The notes: generated by a model not told the origin, from the letters alone. 64,000 bases of DNA from Pseudomonas parakoreensis (GCF_021602155.1 NZ_BQHY01000016.1:1-64000), one strand, 5' to 3'. Counted from the first letter of the stretch, positions 27,508 through 37,101 are shown. Program-made: numbers and translations.

Positions 27508-29292
27508 ATGGCAACCGTAATGAAGAAGGTCGACGCGGTGATCGTCGGTTTTGGCTGGACTGGCGCGATCATGGCCAAAGAGCTGACCGAAGCCGGGCTC
27601 AACGTGCTGGCGCTGGAGCGCGGGCCGATGCAGGACACCTACCCTGACGGCAACTATCCGCAGGTGATCGACGAACTCACCTACAGCGTGCGCAAAAAAC
27701 TCTTTCAGGACATCTCGAAAGAAACCGTCACCATCCGCCACAGCGTCAATGACATTGCCCTGCCGAACCGCCAGTTGGGCGCGTTCCTGCCGGGTAATGG
27801 CGTCGGCGGCGCCGGTTTGCACTGGTCGGGCGTGCATTTTCGCGTCGATCCGATCGAACTGCGTATGCGCAGCCATTACGAAGAACGCTACGGCAAACGC
27901 TTCATCCCCAAGGACATGACCATCCAGGACTTCGGCGTCAGCTATGAAGAGCTGGAACCGTTTTTCGATTTCGCCGAGAAAGTCTTCGGCACCTCGGGCC
28001 AGGCCTGGACCGTGAAAGGTCAACTGGTCGGACAGGGCAAGGGCGGCAACCCTTACGCACCGGATCGCTCCAATCCGTTCCCGCTGGAAGCGCAGAAAAA
28101 CACCGTTTCCGCACAACTGTTCGGCAAAGCGGCGACAGAAGTCGGTTACAAACCCTACAACCTGCCGTCGGCGAATACTTCAGGCCCGTACACCAATCCC
28201 TACGGCGCACAGATGGGCCCTTGCAACTTCTGCGGGTTCTGCAGCGGTTACGTGTGCTACATGTATTCCAAGGCGTCGCCGAACGTGAACATTCTGCCGG
28301 CGCTCAAGCCGCTGCCGAATTTCGAACTGCGGCCCAACTCGCATGTGCTGCGGGTCAATCTCGACAGCACCAAGTCCAAGGCCACCGGCGTGACTTACAT
28401 CGATGGCCAGGGCCGCGAGATCGAGCAACCGGCGGATCTGGTGATCCTCGGCGCCTTCCAGCTGCACAACGTGCGCCTGATGCTGCTCTCGGGCATCGGC
28501 AAACCGTACGACCCGATCAGCGGCGAAGGCGTGGTCGGGCGTAACTTCGCCTACCAGAACATGGCGACCATCAAGGCGTTCTTCGACAAGGACACCCACA
28601 CCAACAACTTCATCGGGGCGGGCGGCAACGGTGTGGCGCTGGATGACTTCAACGCCGACAACTTCGACCACGGCCCGCACGGCTTCGTCGGTGGCTCGCC
28701 AATGTGGGTCAACCAGGCCGGCAGCCGGCCGATTGCCGGCACCTCGAACCCGCCCGGCACGCCGGCCTGGGGCAGCCAGTGGAAACGCGCGACCGCCGAT
28801 TACTACACCCACCAGGTATCGATGGACGCCCACGGCGCGCACCAGTCCTACAGAGGCAACTACCTCGATCTGGATCCGGTGTACCGCGATGCCTACGGTT
28901 TGCCGCTGCTGCGCATGACCTTCGACTGGCAGGAAAACGACATCAAGATGAACCGCTTCATGGTCGAGAAAATGGGCAAGGTCGCCCAAGCCATGGGCCC
29001 GAAAGCCATTGCGGTGATCGGCAAGCAGGTCGGTGATCATTTCAACACTGCGGCCTACCAGACCACCCACCTCAACGGTGGCGCAATCATGGGCACCGAT
29101 CCGAAAAAGAGCGCCCTGAACCGTTACCTGCAGAGCTGGGACGTGCACAACGTGTTTGTGCCAGGCGCGTCGGCGTTCCCGCAAGGACTGGGTTACAACC
29201 CGACCGGACTGGTGGCGGCATTGACCTACTGGTCGGCCAAGGCGATCCGCGAGCAGTACCTGAAAAACCCCGGCCCGCTGGTTCAGGCTTAA
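27508..29292 (+). CDS. Gluconate 2-dehydrogenase flavoprotein (GMC family)
   Basis: The 594-residue GMC oxidoreductase binds FAD at VDAVIVGFGWTGAIMAKELT near the N-terminus. It oxidises gluconate (or a related sugar acid, for example 2-ketogluconate) in the periplasm. C-terminal GYNPTGLVAALTYWSAKAI closes the FAD fold. It begins 2 bp after the subunit 3 stop and has no signal peptide, which fits hitchhiking on the Tat signal of subunit 3. The start at 27508 is clear. Gluconate and 2-ketogluconate dehydrogenases are not separable by sequence here. Confidence 0.93.
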   Translation: MATVMKKVDAVIVGFGWTGAIMAKELTEAGLNVLALERGPMQDTYPDGNYPQVIDELTYSVRKKLFQDISKETVTIRHSVNDIALPNRQLGAFLPGNGVGGAGLHWSGVHFRVDPIELRMRSHYEERYGKRFIPKDMTIQDFGVSYEELEPFFDFAEKVFGTSGQAWTVKGQLVGQGKGGNPYAPDRSNPFPLEAQKNTVSAQLFGKAATEVGYKPYNLPSANTSGPYTNPYGAQMGPCNFCGFCSGYVCYMYSKASPNVNILPALKPLPNFELRPNSHVLRVNLDSTKSKATGVTYIDGQGREIEQPADLVILGAFQLHNVRLMLLSGIGKPYDPISGEGVVGRNFAYQNMATIKAFFDKDTHTNNFIGAGGNGVALDDFNADNFDHGPHGFVGGSPMWVNQAGSRPIAGTSNPPGTPAWGSQWKRATADYYTHQVSMDAHGAHQSYRGNYLDLDPVYRDAYGLPLLRMTFDWQENDIKMNRFMVEKMGKVAQAMGPKAIAVIGKQVGDHFNTAAYQTTHLNGGAIMGTDPKKSALNRYLQSWDVHNVFVPGASAFPQGLGYNPTGLVAALTYWSAKAIREQYLKNPGPLVQA

Positions 29293-29304
29293 GGAGCGAT
29301 GACC

Positions 29305-30606
29305 ATGAACAATCTCGTTATCGCCACCCTGGCCCTGCTCGGCAGTGCTGCCGTGCACGCCGCCGACGTCGATCAGGCGTTGATCAAACAAGGCGAATAC
29401 CTCGCCCGCGCGGGTGACTGCGTGGCCTGCCACACGGCCAAGGGCGGCAAACCGTTCGCCGGCGGCCTGCCGATGGAAACGCCGATCGGCACGATCTACT
29501 CGACCAACATCACCCCGGACAAAACCGGCGTCGGTGATTACAGCTTCGAGGACTTCGACCAAGCGGTGCGCCACGGCATCGCCAAAAACGGTAGTACGTT
29601 GTACCCGGCGATGCCGTATCCGTCCTATGCCCGGATCAGCGAAACCGACATGCAGGCGCTGTACGCCTACTTCATGCACGGCGTTGAACCGGTGGCGCAG
29701 GAGAACAAGGCCAGCGACATCCCATGGCCGCTGAGCATGCGCTGGCCGCTGATGGGCTGGCGCTGGCTGTTTGCGCCGAAAGTCGAGGACTACAAGGCCA
29801 CTTCGGACGACCCGGTGATCGACCGCGGCGCCTATCTGGTCGAAGGCCTCGGCCATTGCGGCGCCTGCCATACGCCACGGGCCCTGACCATGCAGGAGAA
29901 ATCCCTGAGCGCGGCAGATGGCAAGAGCTTCCTCGCCGGCAGCGCACCGCTGGAAGGCTGGATCGCCAAAAGTCTGCGCGGTGATCACAAGGATGGCCTG
30001 GGCAGCTGGAGCGAAGCGCAGCTGGTGCAGTTCCTCAAGACCGGACGCAGCGACCGCAGCGCAGTGTTCGGCGGCATGAGCGATGTGGTGACTCACAGCA
30101 TGCAATACATGACCGACGCCGACCTCACTGCGATTGCCCGCTACCTCAAGTCACTGCCGGCAGTTGATCCGAACGATCAGCCGCACCAGTACGACGAGAA
30201 AGCCGCCAAAGCCCTGTGGAACGGCGACGACAGTCAACGCGGCGCAGCGGTGTACATCGACAACTGCGCGGCCTGCCACCGTACCGACGGCCACGGCTAC
30301 ACCCGGGTGTTCCCGGCGCTGGCGGGCAATCCGGTGCTGCAATCGGAAGACCCGACCTCGCTGATCCATATCGTGCTCAAGGGCGGCACCCTGCCGGCCA
30401 CCCATACCGCGCCATCGACCTTCACCATGCCGGGCTTCGCCTGGCGCTTGTCGGATCAGGAAGTGGCGGACGTGGTGAGTTTTATCCGTGGCAGTTGGGG
30501 CAACAAAGGCGCCCCGGTGAGCGCAGACGAGGTCCGTCATCTACGCACCAGCGACATGACCACCACCTCGGCTGATGATCTTGGTCAGGTAACCCGCAGC
30601 AACTAA
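29305..30606 (+). CDS. Gluconate 2-dehydrogenase triheme cytochrome c subunit
   Basis: The 433-residue membrane-bound cytochrome has signal peptide MNNLVIATLALLGSAAVHA and three heme-binding motifs, CVACH (about residue 39), CGACH (about 185) and CAACH (about 321). It passes electrons from the flavoprotein to ubiquinone. The ATG at 29305 is 8 bp after AAGGAG; an ATG at 29299 is too close. The operon ends at a strong terminator a few bases later. Confidence 0.94.
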   Translation: MNNLVIATLALLGSAAVHAADVDQALIKQGEYLARAGDCVACHTAKGGKPFAGGLPMETPIGTIYSTNITPDKTGVGDYSFEDFDQAVRHGIAKNGSTLYPAMPYPSYARISETDMQALYAYFMHGVEPVAQENKASDIPWPLSMRWPLMGWRWLFAPKVEDYKATSDDPVIDRGAYLVEGLGHCGACHTPRALTMQEKSLSAADGKSFLAGSAPLEGWIAKSLRGDHKDGLGSWSEAQLVQFLKTGRSDRSAVFGGMSDVVTHSMQYMTDADLTAIARYLKSLPAVDPNDQPHQYDEKAAKALWNGDDSQRGAAVYIDNCAACHRTDGHGYTRVFPALAGNPVLQSEDPTSLIHIVLKGGTLPATHTAPSTFTMPGFAWRLSDQEVADVVSFIRGSWGNKGAPVSADEVRHLRTSDMTTTSADDLGQVTRSN

Positions 30607-30608
30607 AA

Positions 30609-30645
30609 AAGCCCTGCCCGTATTTAATACGGGCAGGGCTTTTTG
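30609..30645. terminator. Terminator of the gluconate dehydrogenase operon
   Basis: GCCCTGCCCGTAT and ATACGGGCAGGGC pair perfectly around TTA, with A-run before and TTTTT after. It can work in both directions, also serving the orphan gene on the opposite strand. Confidence 0.92.
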
Positions 30646-30678
30646 TTCAGATCACAACTAAGCTGACGCCTGACCAGA

Positions 30679-30981
30679 TTATGGATTCATGATACTGACA
30701 TAAGCCTTGGCCAGCGCCAGCAACTTGGCTTTATCATCTGCATCAATATCACCATCCCCATCGACATCTTTTTCATTACTGACATCGAACGTTTCGCCAC
30801 CGTCATAGGACGATGCAATGATGATCCGCGAATCCAGCAGAGAGTCGGTCGGCACGGCGTTTTCTGCGTCCCAGCCAGATTGCTTCTGCGCAAACTGCAT
30901 GGACACCAGTACTTCATCCGGATCAACCGGAGTCGGACCAAGTTTCTGCAAAAAGATGCCGCGATGGTTAAAGTAAGACAC
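30679..30981 (-). CDS. Hypothetical protein with EF-hand/dockerin-like calcium loop
   Basis: The 100-residue protein has no signal peptide. Near the C-terminus it carries DVDGDGDIDADDKAKLL (D72 to about L88), a calcium-binding loop of the EF-hand/dockerin type with acidic residues at alternate positions. The GTG start is preceded by AAAAGGA at 7 bp. The upstream 225 bp are AT-rich, with ATATATAT, unlike the rest of the window, which suggests later acquisition. I recognise no family for the N-terminal 70 residues. Confidence 0.65.
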   Translation of the reverse strand: MSYFNHRGIFLQKLGPTPVDPDEVLVSMQFAQKQSGWDAENAVPTDSLLDSRIIIASSYDGGETFDVSNEKDVDGDGDIDADDKAKLLALAKAYVSIMNP

Positions 30982-31207
30982 GTTTAATTCCTTTTAAAAT
31001 ATTGAATAACAGAAAGACAACAAGACGAATAATAACGACATTGCAAGTTGTACTTCCAGTTGAAAGATGTGTCTTCGGTTTGCGATAAATATATATATCA
31101 ATCCATGAACCACGGACTGGTGTTGGTGCGCCGAATCGCCGAACGGCACTGGCTGTTTCCTCGATCCAGCGATACTGTATGCACATACAGCAATCAGGAC
31201 ACTTGCG

Positions 31208-32241
31208 ATGCACACGCCCTTGCCTCCTCGTGGTCGCGGCACTGCGACCAACCCGCACAACCGCTTCGCGCCGAATCGTTCGGTAGCCGAGGACGACGGC
31301 TGGTATCAGGAAGTGCCCGAGACACAGAACACCGAGGTGATGATCGAGACCGCGAAAACCATCATCACCCGCAATACCTCGCCGGACCTGCCCTTCGATC
31401 GTTCGATCAATCCCTATCGCGGCTGCGAGCATGGCTGCATCTATTGCTACGCGCGGCCCAGCCACGCTTATTGGGACATGTCGCCGGGACTGGATTTCGA
31501 AACCCGGCTGATCGCCAAGACCAACGCCGCCCAGGTGCTGGAAGAACAGCTTGGGAAAAAAGGTTATCAATGCGCGCCGATCAACCTCGGCTCCAATACC
31601 GACCCGTACCAACCCATCGAACGTGAACACCGGATCACCCGCCAGACCCTCGAGGTGCTGCTGCGCTACCGGCACCCGGTGACCATCGTCACCAAGGGCT
31701 CGCTGATCCTGCGTGACCTCGATCTGCTCACGGAACTGGCGCAACAACGGCTGGTGGCGGTGATGATCAGCCTGACGACGCTGGACGATGAACTCAAACG
31801 CATCCTCGAACCCCGTGCCGCGGCACCCAAGGCCCGGTTGCGGGCATTCCGGTGGGGGTGTTGTGTTCGCCGATGATTCCGATGATCAACGACAGCGAAA
31901 TCGAAAGCCTGCTGACCGAGGCGCATGCGGCGGGTGCGCAAAGTGCCGCCTACATGATGCTGCGCCTGCCCCTGGAGGTGGCGCCGCTGTTCGAAGAGTG
32001 GCTGCACGCGCACTATCCGCAGCGCGCGGCCCATGTCCTGAGCCTGATCCGCCAGAGCCGTGGCGGCGAGCTCTACGACAGCCGTTTCGGTGCACGGATG
32101 CGCGGCGAAGGGCCGTTCGCCGACTTGCTCGCGCAACGCTTTGCCAAAACGATCAAGCGTCTCGACCTCAATCATCGCGAGGGCTATGACCTCGACTGCA
32201 GCGCCTTCTGTCCACCGGGTCGCCAGATGTCGTTGATTTAG
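31208..32241 (+). pseudogene. Frameshifted PA0069-family radical SAM protein
   Basis: The first part (31208-31876) encodes 222 residues, including the radical SAM cluster motif CEHGCIYCYAR and LGSNTDPYQPIEREHRITRQ. It runs into unrelated residues (AFRWGCCVRR) and stops. The continuation is in another frame: from about 31840 it reads AGIPVGVLCSPMIPMIND and goes on to CPPGRQMSLI at 32241. The join is at GCGGGC (31840-31845). Family members have about eight more residues here (AIRVLRE-like), so loss of about 25 nt between two GCGGGC copies explains both the frame change and the missing residues. It is probably inactive unless the change is a sequencing error. Confidence 0.82.
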
Positions 32242-32479
32242 CGACAATTGGCCCTGTGGTTGAGGGGCTGGAATCCTTCCGCCGTAACCCTCAGTCACGT
32301 TTTTTGTGACCTGGAACACACGTTCTAGAGCGCTTGATTCAGTTTCAGTTAAGTTTCGGCGGCTACCTTGTTCATCGAGTGACTGACGGGTCGGGATGGC
32401 CCGGATGTTTTAAACAGCCACTGGCTTCATACCGGAATACACGGGAATGACTCCCCGAATCCGCCAAAGAGGATGAATC

Positions 32480-33211
32480 ATGAGTGACAAGGATAAACAG
32501 CCGTTGGCTGCGTCGGCGCAAGCCGTCCCTGGGGCGCAATCCGCCGATGCAGCGCTGCGAACGATCGTTGACGGCTTTTTGCATTTTCATCATGAGGTCT
32601 TTCCGCAACAGGAAGAACTCTTCAAGAAACTCGCCACGGCGCAATCGCCACGGGCGATGTTCATCACCTGTGCCGACTCGCGCATCGTGCCCGAGCTGAT
32701 CACCCAGAGCTCGCCGGGCGATCTGTTCGTGACCCGTAACGTGGGCAACGTCGTACCGCCCTATGGCCAGATGAACGGCGGCGTTTCCACCGCCATCGAA
32801 TACGCGGTACTGGCGCTGGGCGTGCAACACATCATCATTTGCGGCCACTCCGACTGCGGCGCCATGCGCGCGGTGCTCAACCCCGACAGCCTGGAAAAAA
32901 TGCCGACAGTCAAAGCCTGGTTGCGTCATGCGGAAGTGGCGAAGACCATGGTGCATGACAACTGCAACTGCACCGACGAAAAAGAAAGCATGCCGATCCT
33001 CACCGAGGAGAACGTCATCGCCCAACTGCAGCACTTGCGTACCCATCCTTCGGTAGCCTCACGCATGGCGAACGGTCATCTGTTCATCCATGGCTGGGTC
33101 TACAACATCGAAACCAGCGAAATCAAAGCTTACGACGCGGATCAGGGACGCTTCCTGCCGCTCGACGGCAGCCATCCGATTCCGGTGGCGACGCCCAAAG
33201 CGCGCTTCTAA
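32480..33211 (+). CDS. Beta-class carbonic anhydrase
   Basis: The 243-residue beta-carbonic anhydrase interconverts CO2 and bicarbonate. Zinc ligands are C64 in ITCADSRIVPELI (with D66 and R68), H123 and C126 in CGHSDCGAM. The pairing with a SulP transporter 90 bp downstream is typical and suggests bicarbonate handling. ATG 32480 follows AGAGGATGA. The N-terminal 25 residues are low-complexity. Confidence 0.95.
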   Translation: MSDKDKQPLAASAQAVPGAQSADAALRTIVDGFLHFHHEVFPQQEELFKKLATAQSPRAMFITCADSRIVPELITQSSPGDLFVTRNVGNVVPPYGQMNGGVSTAIEYAVLALGVQHIIICGHSDCGAMRAVLNPDSLEKMPTVKAWLRHAEVAKTMVHDNCNCTDEKESMPILTEENVIAQLQHLRTHPSVASRMANGHLFIHGWVYNIETSEIKAYDADQGRFLPLDGSHPIPVATPKARF

Positions 33212-33301
33212 ATCCTCCTAAAAATCTGTGTGGTTTGACGCCGGCCGCTGTTTCAGCGGTGCGGCGAAGCCACGCCTGAAGAAAACTTCGGGAGAGTCAC
33301 C

Positions 33302-34828
33302 ATGCGTGCTGCTCAATTGAAAGCGGTTCTGCCACGGGAGTTGCTGGCTTCGGTGGTTGTGTTTCTGGTCGCCCTGCCGCTGTGCATGGGTATTGCGATT
33401 GCTTCCGGGTTGCCACCGGCCAAAGGCCTGATCACCGGGATCATTGGTGGTCTGGTGGTCGGTTGGCTGGCGGGCTCGCCGTTGCAGGTCAGCGGGCCGG
33501 CGGCAGGGCTGGCGGTGTTGGTGTTCGAGCTGGTGCGCCAGCACGGGATCGAGATGCTCGGGCCGATTCTGCTGCTCGCCGGTTTCCTGCAGCTGGTGGC
33601 CGGGCGTTTGAAGCTTGGGTGCTGGTTTCGGGTGACGGCGCCCGCGGTGGTGTACGGCATGCTTGCGGGGATCGGTGTGCTGATCGTTCTGTCGCAGGTG
33701 CATGTGATGCTGGATGCCAAGCCGCAGCCCTCGGGTCTGGATAACCTCACAGCGTTCCCCGGCGCGGTGGCGCAAGCCTTGCCGTCATTTGGCTGGCAGG
33801 CCGGATTGCTCGGGCTGGCGACCATTGCGGTGATGTGGCTCTGGGAAAAATTCCGTCCGCATTCGCTGCGCTTCATTCCCGGTGCGTTGCTCGGCGTTGG
33901 CCTGGCCACGGGTGCCAGCCTGCTGCTGGCGTTGCAGGTGAAACGGGTCGAGGTGCCGGAGAATCTGGCCGAAGCCATCGACTGGCTGAAACCGGCGGAT
34001 TTGCTCAGCCTTACTGATCCAACCCTGCTGATTGCGGCTTTTGCCGTGGCGTTCATCGCCAGCGCCGAAACCCTGCTGTCTGCAGCAGCAGTAGATCGCA
34101 TGCACAGCGGTGTGCGCTCGGACTTCGACCGTGAACTCTCAGCGCAAGGCGTCGGCAACATGCTTTGCGGACTGGTCGGCGCGCTGCCGATGACCGGGGT
34201 GATCGTGCGCAGTTCGGCCAACGTCCAGGCTGGCGCGACCACCCGCTATTCGACGATCTTCCATGGTTTGTGGCTGCTGGCGTTCGTGCTGTTGTTGTCG
34301 AGCGTGCTGCAAAGCATTCCGGTGGCGAGTCTGGCAGGCGTGCTGGTGTACACCGGTTTCAAACTGGTGGATCTCAAGGCCTTTCGCGGGCTGGGCCGTT
34401 ACGGGCGGATGCCGATGTTCACCTACGCCGCCACGGCGCTGGCGATCATCTTCACCGACCTGCTGACCGGTGTGTTGATCGGTTTCGGTCTGACGATGTT
34501 GAAACTGGCGTTCAAGGCTTCGCGCCTGAAGATCAGCCTGATCGACCTGCCGCAGGACGGTGAGATGGAATTGCGTCTGGTAGGCGCGGCGACCTTTCTC
34601 AAGGTACCGGCACTGACTCAGGTGCTGGGCAGCATTCCAGCGGGCACAACGGTGCATGTGCCGCTCAATCACCTGAGCTACATCGACCATTCGTGTCTGG
34701 AGTTGCTGGAGGAATGGGGCCGGGCGAATGCGGCGAAGGGGTCGAAGTTGTTGATCGAGTCGCGCGGGTTGAAGCGGCGGTTGGAGGGACGGGTTCGCAC
34801 AACAACAGGCATCGGCGCTGCCGGTTAA
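33302..34828 (+). CDS. SulP-family inorganic anion (probably bicarbonate) transporter
   Basis: The 508-residue protein has about 11-12 transmembrane segments (for example LPRELLASVVVFLVALPLCM at residue 13, FAVAFIASAETLLSAAAVDR in the middle) and a short C-terminal STAS-like domain (about residues 410-490). SulP proteins next to carbonic anhydrases are usually Na-dependent bicarbonate or sulfate carriers. The context favours bicarbonate. GGGAGAG precedes the ATG. Confidence 0.88.
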   Translation: MRAAQLKAVLPRELLASVVVFLVALPLCMGIAIASGLPPAKGLITGIIGGLVVGWLAGSPLQVSGPAAGLAVLVFELVRQHGIEMLGPILLLAGFLQLVAGRLKLGCWFRVTAPAVVYGMLAGIGVLIVLSQVHVMLDAKPQPSGLDNLTAFPGAVAQALPSFGWQAGLLGLATIAVMWLWEKFRPHSLRFIPGALLGVGLATGASLLLALQVKRVEVPENLAEAIDWLKPADLLSLTDPTLLIAAFAVAFIASAETLLSAAAVDRMHSGVRSDFDRELSAQGVGNMLCGLVGALPMTGVIVRSSANVQAGATTRYSTIFHGLWLLAFVLLLSSVLQSIPVASLAGVLVYTGFKLVDLKAFRGLGRYGRMPMFTYAATALAIIFTDLLTGVLIGFGLTMLKLAFKASRLKISLIDLPQDGEMELRLVGAATFLKVPALTQVLGSIPAGTTVHVPLNHLSYIDHSCLELLEEWGRANAAKGSKLLIESRGLKRRLEGRVRTTTGIGAAG

Positions 34829-34850
34829 ATCTCCGGGGTGAACTCAACCC

Positions 34851-34935
34851 CTGTAGGAGCTGCCGCAGGCTGCGATCTTTTGCTCTTGATTGTTAGAAAC
34901 AACATCAAAAGATCGCAGCCTGCGGCAGCTCCTAC
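34851..34935. repeat. REP pair, TAGGAGCTGCCG family, copy 2
   Basis: TGTAGGAGCTGCCGCAGGCT is matched by the inverse AGCCTGCGGCAGCTCCTACA; the inner parts are GATCTTTTG and CAAAAGATC. It lies between convergent genes (SulP and the next hypothetical gene). Confidence 0.9.
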
Positions 34936-34952
34936 ATTGGATTGTGGGTAAC

Positions 34953-35603
34953 TCAGGCAGCGGGCTGATCCAGCTCCAGGCCAACGCCCAGGCGGCGGCC
35001 CATGCACGGCCAGCGCTTCCAGGCGGCACCGGTGTCCGGGCTGCTCAGTTTGTCGCGGTAGGCTTCTACCGATTCCAGCGCAAAACTCTCGTCGTCGAGC
35101 ATCTCGTCGATGGCGTGATGCACGGCTTCGTCCAGTTGATTGGCAAATTCCTCACCGATCAGTTGGTGAGCAATCAGATTGGCGACCGTCATGTCCAAGG
35201 GGATCAGTGGCTGGCCGAAATGCTTGATGTACAGATCGTTGACCTCTTCAACAAAGCGGTGCGCCAGATAGGCTTCGTCCAGCAGGCTGTCCAGACCAAC
35301 ATGCCCGGACATGATCGCCGGCGGCTGGAGGAAATACTGCTCGGCTATTTTCAGCACCGGCTTGATCTGCGATTCGATTCCCGCTTCCCTGGCGACTTCA
35401 TTGGCTGCATCCAGCAGATCTGGCACTTCATCGATGTAGGCGGCGACAAAACGCGTCAGCACACCTTGGGCGTCGGCTTCCGGCAACTGGATCGCCGGGT
35501 GTAAATGAGGCAGTTTGCTTTCCAGCTGACGGGTCAGCAGGCCGGTTTCCTTCTCGTGTTGTTGGGCTTTTTGGATCTGCTCGCGCAATGCGGCGGTGTT
35601 CAT
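34953..35603 (-). CDS. Conserved hypothetical protein upstream of coxB
   Basis: The 216-residue cytoplasmic protein is acidic and helical, with no signal peptide or transmembrane segment. It starts MNTAALREQIQKAQQHEKET and has ANLIAHQLIGEEFANQLDEA near residue 140. It is conserved next to the cox cluster in Pseudomonas but I recognise no functional domain. The start at 35603 excludes 25 unlikely residues of the longer frame. A promoter region shared with coxB lies upstream. Confidence 0.78.
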   Translation of the reverse strand: MNTAALREQIQKAQQHEKETGLLTRQLESKLPHLHPAIQLPEADAQGVLTRFVAAYIDEVPDLLDAANEVAREAGIESQIKPVLKIAEQYFLQPPAIMSGHVGLDSLLDEAYLAHRFVEEVNDLYIKHFGQPLIPLDMTVANLIAHQLIGEEFANQLDEAVHHAIDEMLDDESFALESVEAYRDKLSSPDTGAAWKRWPCMGRRLGVGLELDQPAA

Positions 35604-35804
35604 GAAAACTCCAGGGAACAAGGCAATGAAATAGGGAAGACATAAGTTAGCTGGCTTACGAAAAATGCTAAGACGCATTTGTCATAATTATTTCATCCTT
35701 GATGCAGCAGCGTTATATCGGTTCGCCACCACTCGTCTGCATCCTTCTCCATTCGTGCCCTTTAGCGCAAGTCCCGGCTGTTTCAGAACATTAACGCCAC
35801 GACA

Positions 35805-35831
35805 TTGCAATTTCCGACGGCTGTCTATACT
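35805..35831 (+). promoter_or_regulatory. Candidate RpoS-type promoter of the cox operon
   Basis: The 370 bp before coxB contain no gene. CTATACT (35825-35831) is the RpoS -10 consensus; TTGCAA (35805-35810) is 15 bp upstream, short for sigma-70 but acceptable for RpoS, which tolerates weak -35 elements. In P. aeruginosa the aa3 oxidase genes depend on RpoS. Assignment here is by sequence similarity only. Confidence 0.5.
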
Positions 35832-35973
35832 CGCCATTGAATGGAGTTAGCTGATGACGCCCGACTGCCCACGCAGCAAGGCCCGGCGATTCAAGTTCGT
35901 AGTCTGATGCAGCCGCTCCCTTGCCGAAGGCGTTGCGCCTACGGGATAACAAGAACGATAAGGGGAACCCGCA

Positions 35974-37101
35974 ATGATGCGACATCCACACGTCTGGATG
36001 GGCCTCCTGTTGTGGTCGATTTTCAGCCCGGCCCAGGCGGCCTGGACTGTGAATATGGCGCCTGGAGCGACTGAAATCAGTCACGCAGTATTCGACCTGC
36101 ACATGACCATTTTCTGGATCTGTGTGGTGATCGGGATCATCGTCTTCGGTGCCATGTTCTGGTCGATGATCGTGCATCGCCGCTCGACCGGGCAGGTCGC
36201 CGCAAAATTCCACGAAAGTACCACCGTCGAAATTCTCTGGACTGTCGTGCCGCTGCTGATCCTGGTGGCGATGGCCGTTCCCGCGACCGCTACCCTGATC
36301 CGCATGTACGACACCAGTGAGCCGGATATCGATATCCAGATCACCGGTTATCAGTGGAAGTGGCACTACAAATACCTCGGCCAGGACGTCGAATTCTTCA
36401 GCAACCTGGCCACCCCCGCCGAACAGATTCACAACAAGGAAGCCAAGGGCGAGCACTACCTGCTCGAAGTCGACAAGCCGCTGGTGCTGCCGGTCGGCGC
36501 CAAGGTGCGCTTCCTCGTGACTTCCGCCGACGTCATCCACTCGTGGTGGGTGCCGGCCTTCGCGGTCAAGCGCGATGCGATCCCCGGGTTCGTCAACGAG
36601 GCCTGGACGCGCATCGACAAGCCCGGCCTCTACCGCGGGCAGTGCGCCGAGTTGTGCGGCAAGGACCACGGCTTCATGCCGATCGTGGTCGACGTCAAGG
36701 AGAAGGCCGACTACGACAAGTGGCTCGCCGAGCGCAAAGCCGAAGCCGCGCAGCTCAAGGAGCTGACCAGCAAGGAATGGACCCTCGACGAACTCAAGGA
36801 ACGCGGCGACAAGATCTACCACACCACCTGCGTGGCCTGTCACCAGGCCGAAGGCCAGGGCCTGCCGCCGATGTTCCCGGCGCTCAAGGGCTCGAAAATC
36901 GCCACCGGGCCGAAAGAAGGCCACTTGAGCATTGTCTTCCACGGCAAACCCGGCACCGCCATGGCCGCATTCGGCAAGCAGTTGTCGGAAGTCGATATCG
37001 CAGCGGTCGTGACCTACGAACGTAACGCCTGGGGCAACAACAAAGGCGACATGGTCACACCAAAAGAAGTGCTTGAGCTCAAACAGGCGGAAAGCAAATG
37101 A
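35974..37101 (+). CDS. coxB: Cytochrome c oxidase (aa3) subunit II with fused cytochrome c
   Basis: The 375-residue subunit has a signal peptide (to about residue 22), two transmembrane helices, and a CuA domain with H189 (in VIHSWWVPAF), C224 and C228 (in CAELCGKDHGFM). A C-terminal cytochrome c domain follows with CVACH (C286, C289, H290). This caa3-like fusion is normal in pseudomonads. It begins the cox operon and accepts electrons from cytochrome c. GGGGAA precedes the ATG. Confidence 0.96.
   Translation: MMRHPHVWMGLLLWSIFSPAQAAWTVNMAPGATEISHAVFDLHMTIFWICVVIGIIVFGAMFWSMIVHRRSTGQVAAKFHESTTVEILWTVVPLLILVAMAVPATATLIRMYDTSEPDIDIQITGYQWKWHYKYLGQDVEFFSNLATPAEQIHNKEAKGEHYLLEVDKPLVLPVGAKVRFLVTSADVIHSWWVPAFAVKRDAIPGFVNEAWTRIDKPGLYRGQCAELCGKDHGFMPIVVDVKEKADYDKWLAERKAEAAQLKELTSKEWTLDELKERGDKIYHTTCVACHQAEGQGLPPMFPALKGSKIATGPKEGHLSIVFHGKPGTAMAAFGKQLSEVDIAAVVTYERNAWGNNKGDMVTPKEVLELKQAESK

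Noticed and set aside
31208-31876. Programmed frameshift in the radical SAM gene
   Set aside because: No slippery heptamer is present at the join, and the missing residues fit a deletion better.
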